Below are positions 57,336 to 64,000 of a DNA stretch of 64,000 nt, piece after piece. The DNA lies in assembly GCA_003184365.1 (NCBI GenBank), contig NKYR01000133.1, positions 1 through 64,000 on the forward strand. Reading direction: 5' to 3'. The position numbers and the translations under genes were made by a program. The notes beneath the pieces were generated by a model, which was given only the letters and a program-made list of their open reading frames with translations, was not told the DNA's origin and made no database searches. Position 1 is the first letter of the stretch. Each line of letters begins with the position of its first letter. The DNA comes from Evernia prunastri. Taxonomy: Eukaryota > Ascomycota > Lecanoromycetes > Lecanorales > Parmeliaceae.

Positions 57336-57482
57336 CTATTCCAGTATGCTCAACTGGTTCTCGAGGCTCGTCGATTCTGCGTATAGATCCGACTGCCGCA
57401 TCTGTAGGCCGGATGGCGGCGCCGCATAGCTGACACCGATCGAGATGGCGGTCGCGAGGTAGAGGACGGTGGGGAATCGCAT
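57336..57482 (-). CDS. Small secreted peptide (48 aa)
   Basis: An ATG at 57482 on the minus strand opens 48 codons ending in TAG at 57336. Residues 1-20 form a clear signal peptide: Met-Arg, then a hydrophobic core (FPTVLYLATAISIGVSY) and a small residue before a likely cleavage after Ala20 or Ala21. The mature part has about 27 residues, starts PPSGLQMRQSDL, is rich in Ser, Leu and Glu, and has no cysteine. There is no dibasic Kex2 site and no C-terminal CaaX. The family is not recognised. An alternative start or an intron extending it cannot be excluded. A GA-rich run (gagagagagagtgagag) lies just upstream in the promoter side at 57511-57530. Confidence 0.6.
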   Translation of the reverse strand: MRFPTVLYLATAISIGVSYAAPPSGLQMRQSDLYAESTSLENQLSILE

Positions 57483-58194
57483 GATTTTCGATTCCTTGAG
57501 TAAGTGATTGGGAGAGAGAGAGAGTGAGAGAGAGTCAGTGATTGGATTGGATAAGGTAGCTGGGGTGGAGACGTGGTTCGGTAAAGTGGAAGGGTCGATT
57601 GGGTTGAGTTTCTTTAATGATTGACAATGGGCTTGAGACGGATTGGCCGGTCATTGTTGAGGATGCTGACGGGGACCTTCTCTGGAAGACCAATGCAGTC
57701 GGCTACTTGGCGAAGAGCGCATTTGACTGACTCCAGCTACTGAGTCGGGAACGACCCGGTCATATCATTATACGTATGGCCTTCTCTTTTTGGGCTTCGT
57801 CTTTGCTTCAATTGCTACATGTAACCAGTCAAGTCTGAGTCGGTGGGTTGGTTTTTCGAGAGGTGGTCGCGAGCGAGCATCGCCGGCCCGTCTGTCGCGA
57901 CTTGCCCAACAATCCAATTGTTGCCGCTTGCATCAGCCTCGTGAGATGGATTTTCCTATGGGTAGGGGAAAAGCCGTTTACAGATGACCTATGATAGCTC
58001 TGTATGAGATGGAGAGGACCTACATATAAAAAAGAGTAAAGGGTGTAACTTCTAAAACTGCACTGACGCAGGCGGTCCCACCTGTCAACCTCCTCTTGCC
58101 AAGCCACCTCCATCACCCGCAGTCCGCATCAACGATTCCCAACCCCCCTCTACCCCACTCCCCACAACCCAAGACCTTACCCCTTGCTCCCCAC
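57483..58194. other. Intergenic with GA microsatellite
   Basis: About 0.7 kb between the secreted-peptide start and the calpain 3' end, both on the minus strand. It holds a GA-repeat at 57511-57535. No gene is supported. Confidence 0.5.
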
Positions 58195-61100
58195 CTACCC
58201 CTGCCTCGACTCCTCCTCCCACGCCGGCGCCGCCCCCACGCTCCCCAGCCGCCCCTCGTCCCCCGCGCCCCCCTTCTGCAGCTTCTTCGTCGCGTCCGCC
58301 GCCCGATCGTCCACGTCGAGTTTCTTGCTCCCGTCGTCGTCCCGCCCCTTGACGACTTCGATCTCGGCCTGCGAGCCCTGTGCGTACACGCGCAGTCCGA
58401 ACACGCACACGGCGTTCCACGGGTCCTTGGCCGGGTCGACGACGACGGCGGGCTGTTGGTCCGCAGGAGGAGGGGGGTCCGTGGGGGGCGGCTCGGTGGT
58501 GTCCGAGTCGGAATCTGTGTCTGAAGCGGTGTCGGAGGGACTGTCGGAAGGCGCGTCGATGTCGCTGGACCAGCTGAGACCATCGTCGCTGACGTCGTCG
58601 AGGGTGAGTGGTTGGACTTGCACGCTGGGTTCAACCGCGTTGGATTTGTCTGCGGTTCCTCCTGTTTCGGTGGGCGCTCTATCATTGGCGATCTCTCCAC
58701 CTGTAGTCGCACTCTCGTCCAACTTGGTGCTGGGTTGGCCTTCAGCTTTGTCGTTATCTTCTGTCGTAGAGATGCTTTCGGCCGATGTTGCAGGCATATT
58801 TCCGACAGTGTCGCTATCCTGCTTGCCGACACTTTTAGCGCCAGTGCCCTGTTCATCTCCCTGCTGGTTCCTCTCCAGCGCTTGCTTGGCCTGTTCCGCT
58901 TCTGCAGGCTGTTTAATCTTCTCACTTGTAGCGTTGTCGCCATCTTTTGTGTTGTCAGCTTTATCGGAAGTTTCGACTGTGATCTTCAGTTGTTTGCTAG
59001 TCCCGTCCAGTGAGAAGACTTTGCTTCCACCTACGGAATCATCTGGGGCCAGAGACTTGGTCTGATATAACGTGCTCTCGCCCATTTTGATAGAGATCTC
59101 AATTGCATCGTCATTGTCCAAGCTTCCCTTTCTTTGTCCGACCTGTTTGGCTTTCTCTTTGGCCTCGAGCCGTAGCCGCCTCAATTTCTTCTTTTTGTCT
59201 ATCACCTTTTGTGCTTCAAAGACTTTCTTGGCGTTTGTTTTTCTCTTGTCGCGTCGTTCTCGCCGGAGGCGCTCTTCGTGTTCCAGCCCACTCTCTTTGA
59301 GATGACCTTTGGCGTGTGCAAGGTCATAGCTTAGGCCTACAGCCATTAATTTGTCCGGACGTGTCTGGCAAGCCTTCCTCACGATCTGTTCTGGGGTTGA
59401 CCTTGATTGGTCCCTAGAAGCGCTAATCTTGACCAACACAAGATATCGGCCAGCTTCGAGATCCAGTTCTGTCGTCGCTGATCGATTCATAAAGTACAAA
59501 GGTTTACTACGTGCAATGTAGTCAGCTTCGCCATCTTTGTGCAATCGATATTGCAATTGAAAGTCATATTGGCCAGTCAGGCCCTGGAAGTATCGATCAT
59601 CGAGCTGGAGAAGATTTAGCCAGGTTTCGTACATACGGTAACAGATCCCACCTGAGAAAGCATTATGACAACCGAGCTGGCTTTGGGCAGGCGAAATCTA
59701 AAATGTGTGTCCAGATAGTTGACAGACCAAGGAACATTCACACTAGTCCAGTGCTGAGTAATAGACCAATCAGCCCCGAAAAGGCGAGTGCGGTCAATGT
59801 GCTGGAAATGTTTGAGGAGATCCTTATACGAGATCCAAAATACCTAGAAGACAATGAGTCTGACTTTGGGTCTTGTTCAAAGGTGCAACGTACGCCGTCA
59901 TTGCCGAATTGGTGATTGAGTCTGCGCATGCGGTCTGGTGTCCATTCCTCGGATCCATCGCTCCAAGGTCCATCCCATTCCTTCTTGCCCCACGGATTCC
60001 TAAATTTTCTGTTAGCGACTGGGGATTCTTGATAGCAGCTTCAACGATGCTGTTATGGGCTAAGACATCTAACGTGGAAGTGCGGCCTTCTGTGTGGTTT
60101 TGGGGGCAGGCAATCTATACCTTATTTTCAACAAGCGAAAATTGTCCAGCTCCTTTGCTTCCATGATCGAATAAGCGTGATGCTCGATGATTCCTCTTCT
60201 TTCCCCATAAATCCCACCCATCTGAGCGAGTCCGAAAAGAAAAAGCTTGTTGACATTCATCAATTCATCGGCCCAAAACTTGTCTTTATCAAGGATATCG
60301 GCGGCGAACAATTCGGATGTGACTCCGCCAGTCAGATCTTCTAATCCTTCTCTGCGTCATATATGAGAGCTGGAATACAATCAAAGGACTGTCTTTGTCT
60401 TACCCTACCCAACCGCCTTCGATGACACCGTAATCGCCATGGGCCTTGGCATAGGCTTTCTCTAGCAGAGGGAGCCATGTCTCGTTCTGATCCTTACACT
60501 GAGCAAAGTAGAGTGCCCTCGAGCCTGTTTGCATGACCTTTCGATATTCGTCATCCGGATTAGGCATGTCGATTGTCAGCCAGTCAAACCGTTCCCAAAA
60601 AGACTCGTGAAAGTCCTCTTTAGCCAGGTAGAGTTTGTCGTCGATCACCTCGGATATCCACTCGCCATCTTGCTCTGGATCAGTAATGGCACGCACCGGT
60701 TGTTTGAGTCCCAAACCTACCACGATGGAATACGAAGCCATAGACTCCGACTTTCTCATCCCTGGCAACGCACACCTTTTCAAGCAAATCTTCTTTGTTA
60801 CTCAGCGTGCATACGGAGGACATGAACCAGCAGTCGCCATCTCTTCCTTGGCGAACATCACTTGCGGTCATGCCGTCAATGGAGAAATGAGGCTCGTCGA
60901 AGATATCCTTGGCAAAAGTCAGCCGTAAACCCAGGCCGCTGCTGCCGGATACATTTCGGAAGCCATTCCGTGGCATACCTCAATACGTTTGACTGACATA
61001 GGCCTGAGGTCGGCGCTGTCTGCCCCAAGCGGTGCAAGGCAATCCTCAGTGTGTTGGCCCCATTGCCACTGCATGAAATCGGATTCGATATCGAAGTGTG

Positions 61101-61410
61101 GATCTTTGTACTTTTGATTCAGTCTCCGGCAATCATGTACAATTTTCTCGACTTTAGCCTTGCACGTGGCGGCGGCTTGTTCGTACGACGCGACTGCATT
61201 TTTGGGAACGCCAGCTTTCCGGGAAGCTAAGAGGGCACCTCGTTTGGCGTAGAGATTGTCTGGGAGGACTGTAAAAGGTTTGCCAGGGTGCTTAGTTGTG
61301 AATTTCTTCCAAAACTTGTCAATGCTTTTCTGAGGAGGGATTATTTTTTTGCGTAGAAGGGGAGGCTTTGACTCGGGCGTTCTCTCCGCATCAGAGCCAG
61401 CGACGGACAT
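58195..61410 (-). CDS. Calpain-like cysteine protease
   Basis: Seven exons, 60979..61410, 60721..60907, 60404..60668, 60121..60351, 59894..59999, 59652..59843 and 58195..59604, encode 940 aa. Joins restore KRIEDIFDEPHF, VFHRDGEWISEV, WVGEGLEDL, LLKIRNPWGKKEWDG, NDGVFWISYKDLL and LSQLDDRYFQGL. The C2-family catalytic triad is present: Cys170 (RDGDCWF), His353 (EHHAYSI) and Asn373 (RNPWG). A beta-sandwich C2L-like domain follows (about 420-530). From about 560 the protein is a basic coiled stretch (KKLRRLRLEAKEKAKQ) and then a long acidic Ser/Thr/Asp tail to the end. There are no EF hands and no obvious transmembrane segment. The substrate is unknown. Family members include PalB/Rim13, but the long disordered tail here differs. 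Confidence 0.9.
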
Positions 61411-62085
61411 AATGACTGCAGGAGTGACAATGTGTGAATAGGGGGGACTGGGGGGAAAAAGAAGATATTTGAAGCAGAAGAAGAGTCAGATCAGGCTCGG
61501 CCCCGCTAATTGGCAGCCGCGTCGCAGCTGAACTAAGGTGCTTAGTCCAGGTTGGTAAGGTAAGCACGGGTTAAGGTAGGTAGCTGAGAAATCACGATTA
61601 ATTAATTAGAAGCAACTCCAAGTCTCTAACCCAGCTCCCCGAAGCCGCGGAATGACAGCGCCAAAATAAAATAATTGGCCTGGGAGCCTAGATGCAATAG
61701 AAGGTGATCCATCACAACGGCAGGGGGCCTAATTATTAGGGTACCCATACGCGTACACCCCATTTTCCCACACTTACACCCAAGAAATGAGCTAAACAAA
61801 CTAATTAAAAAGAGATGTTTTGTGTTTAAAAAAGTATGTGAAGAAGCATTCAAATAAGCATTCAAATATAATAAATATTTTATCGATGAGAAAGAGAACA
61901 GAAAGATGCAGCGTATCAAAGTCCGAAAAGCGTCCGCAATCGATATTTGAGAGATGAGTTGAGAGGTCGAAGCTCTCCAGAAAGAGCACAACATGAGACA
62001 AAAATCGCATATCAAAGACCGAAATCGTCGAAAGTAAGCCATCACCTATCATCATGTAGAATCACCAAAATAGCTGAAATCATGT
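61411..62085. other. AT-rich intergenic
   Basis: Upstream of the calpain gene, the interval 61590-62050 is markedly AT-rich compared with its surroundings. Minus-strand frames there reflect base composition only. Confidence 0.5.
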
Positions 62086-62480
62086 AGATGTTGTTGCGAG
62101 GCCCCAGCACCGGGGCTAGCTACCTGAAGAGGTATAGTACAGACCCCTCGGTGCTAAGAAGAGCCCCCGTGCTTATTTAGCTACCTGGAGTGGGAAGTGA
62201 GGCTATATGCAGGTGCGGGCGGGCGGGAGAGTACACGATGGCTCTGAAAGAGATGGAATCCGGTGAAGAGCCCACCACTGGTGGGAAGCCCACATATATA
62301 GAGCTCCCACAACGACGCGAATCTCCTGGTCATCGCGTCCCTGACATGGGTGATGTCCCATTCTGTGAGGTTGCCATGCCATGCGATATTACAGACCTAC
62401 AAGCCTGCAGACCTGCTATGCGAAATAATTATGTAGCGCGACAACACCATGTTATGTGAAGTAACCATGCAATGCAAAAA
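62086..62480 (+). repeat. Dispersed repeat family, copy 4
   Basis: This is the best-preserved right part of the family: ttgcgaggccccagcaccgg, gctacctgaag, gtgctaagaa, acctggagtggg, gcgggcgggagag, gatggctctgaaagagatgg, ccactggtgggaagcccaca, catagag-like sequence, gtcatcgcgtccctgacatg and ccatgccatgcgatatt. Its order and spacing match copy 1 (745-1110) over more than 300 bp. No protein motif is found. Confidence 0.7.
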
Positions 62481-63139
62481 CACCGTGCCATGGCACTGGC
62501 TAACCCTCAGTTCCACTGGCGAAGAGAAAAAAATGAATGGAAATTTTGGTACCTCAAAGGCTCAGAACCGTCAGCGAATGATAATAAAGAAAGTGAGCCA
62601 AGACTTGAATATCAAACAGAACACGAATTGGGCCAAATCCACACGAGCTGTCGACGGCAAGAGCAGGACAAGTGAAAGAGTGTATATAGTACAACATACT
62701 AGCCCCCCAAGACCGCCAGCACCAAAACATCGAGCAAAGAGTCAAAAGCTCCAGCTCTCCAGAAAGAAAGCCCATAGGTGAGTGCAACGCCGACTTGTCA
62801 AGACGCGACTGATCCATGGGAGAGAAACAGACCAACTGATATCGAAAAAGCCGCAAGAAACCCAAACTAGACAAGGAAAAAAGAAATCCCTATGAGCCCA
62901 AAGTGTCAACAGAGTGCGCTCATCCTCAAGCTTTTTAAACCTTTCAAACGAGTTGATATCGCGGCTCCCGCCCGCACACAAACAAAAAAAATTGTCTATA
63001 CATGTAAACCCAAGGACCATCTTTCCGGGTGCGGTGGCTTAGGAAAGAAGGATCCATAGCTGCGTTGTTTGGTTCTTCGCTAGTGGTTTTGGTAGGGCTG
63101 AAACCGGCCAGAGAATCGCCCCCCCCGGTGCATGTATGT
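62481..63139. other. Intergenic, A-rich
   Basis: No supported gene. Parts are purine-rich on the plus strand (62520-62600, 62740-62900). Short matches to the AT-rich interval near 61970 (ctctccagaaagag) suggest shared repeat debris. Confidence 0.4.
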
Positions 63140-63475
63140 TGTATGGGAGCACTACATTGAAGCGGAGCATGACACTATATTGAATAACAACATGGGAGCA
63201 CTACATTGGAGCGGAGCATGGCACTACATTAAATGACAGCATGGGATTACTATATTGAAGCTGAGCACTACATTAAATGGCAGCATGAGACTACTACATT
63301 AAATAACAGCATGGGACTACACTGAATAACAGCATAGGATTACACTGAATAACAACATAGGACTACTACATTGAATGGCAGTATGGTACTACATTGAATA
63401 ACTACATGAAAATACTGCATTGGAGAACAACATAGTAGCATGACAGCATGACTACATTGAAGCTCAGCATGATAT
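63140..63475. repeat. Degenerate tandem repeat (minisatellite-like)
   Basis: About 330 bp made of a diverged unit of roughly 20-40 bp with core actacattgaataacagcat and variable ggga/gag spacers, repeated at least ten times (for example 63148, 63199, 63234, 63292, 63316, 63341, 63371, 63393). No gene overlaps it. Confidence 0.8.
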
Positions 63476-64000
63476 GGACGGGGGCATGACGACGGCGATG
63501 TGGAGGACTTGGGAGGTCTACAAAAAAGCTACCTCAGGCTAGTGGTCAAATGGACTATACACAGCTTCAAATTTGAACATTCTATGTCTACATTATGGCA
63601 TTTGGTCTACTGCTTGCCTTGGGCACATGGCTCACCAAAATTTAGCGGGCCGAGGTATGAAGTTGGAGCCTTCGCCAAGGGTTTTGCAAAAAGGAGTAAC
63701 CACCCTCCCTTCGTTGTCCTTTGCAGTATCATTCATTACACTCTAATAATACAAAAAACGTATATATGTAGACCTTGATAACACGCGACTGGTTTAAGAT
63801 ACCCAAAATTTCTACGCAAATTGGCTGCATTGATGGAGCACCTTCAGACCCAGGACTGTAAGTCAATCAATCCCCGGATCGAGATCCCCCTAGTGGGTAC
63901 TTTGGAGTATGATGGTGGTGATTTCCAGACCTACCCGGAGAGGCGGGGGTGGAGCGAAGAAATGATATACGCACGAAGAGATTTTGGCTGTGAGCCACCG
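63476..64000. other. Window end, no gene seen
   Basis: The 63500-63778 frame has no recognisable domain, and nothing else can be supported before the window edge. Confidence 0.4.

Noticed and set aside
58184..59065. Plus-strand Ser/Leu-rich frame opposite the calpain tail.
   Set aside because: Antisense of the acidic, Ser-rich last exon. The hydrophobic look comes from complementing Asp/Glu/Lys codons.
61626..62045. Minus-strand frame rich in Phe, Leu and Ser.
   Set aside because: It lies in an AT-rich interval and its content simply reflects base composition.

Overview
This window is nuclear DNA of a filamentous ascomycete (Pezizomycotina). The evidence is short introns (about 50-120 nt) with GTRNGT donors, CTRAC branch points and YAG acceptors, fungal-only families (HET domain, DUF7580, Zn2Cys6 regulator, Pth11-like rhodopsin-domain membrane protein, NF-X1/FAP1) and fungal versions of housekeeping genes. 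I reconstructed about 23 protein genes by joining exons from reading frames, splice signals and conserved motifs. Nothing was checked against RNA or a database. No tRNA, rRNA, CRISPR or plasmid-like feature was seen.

Layout. 0-2.5 kb: a cytochrome P450 relic and a dispersed repeat. 2.5-11.6 kb: a dense housekeeping block with a tandem RRM-like protein, a tentative small antisense gene, PAM17 (mitochondrial import motor), a conserved fungal disordered protein, tropomyosin, RRP17 (rRNA processing) and BIG1 (ER/V-ATPase). 11.8-25 kb: an accessory block. It holds a C2H2/ankyrin gene with a ubiquitin-like tail, broken by one in-frame TGA and divergent from a DUF7580 pseudokinase-like gene, then an ankyrin relic, a Zn2Cys6 regulator with an in-frame TAG, and a DAHP-synthase relic. 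25-31 kb: two genes whose products share a new-looking N-terminal cysteine pattern, separated by gene-free sequence with another repeat copy. 33-49.6 kb: a second housekeeping block with NF-X1/FAP1, a Bem46-type hydrolase, proteasome beta1 (PRE3), an F-box protein, a Pho85-type cyclin, eIF3b (PRT1) and a DEK_C/SWIB protein. 51-64 kb: a HET-domain protein, a rhodopsin-domain membrane protein, a 48-residue secreted peptide, a calpain-like protease, then a gene-free end with the fourth repeat copy and a degenerate tandem array.

How it works together. The housekeeping genes serve separate processes (mitochondrial import, actin cables, rRNA processing, translation initiation, proteasome, V-ATPase/cell wall) and form no pathway. 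The accessory blocks carry allorecognition or immunity-type genes (HET, ankyrin/C2H2, DUF7580) beside relics with nonsense mutations and a dispersed repeat. That is typical of fast-evolving genome segments. The observations most worth a second look are the ankyrin-ubiquitin-like architecture and its divergent partner, the cysteine-motif gene pair, the secreted peptide and the dispersed repeat family.
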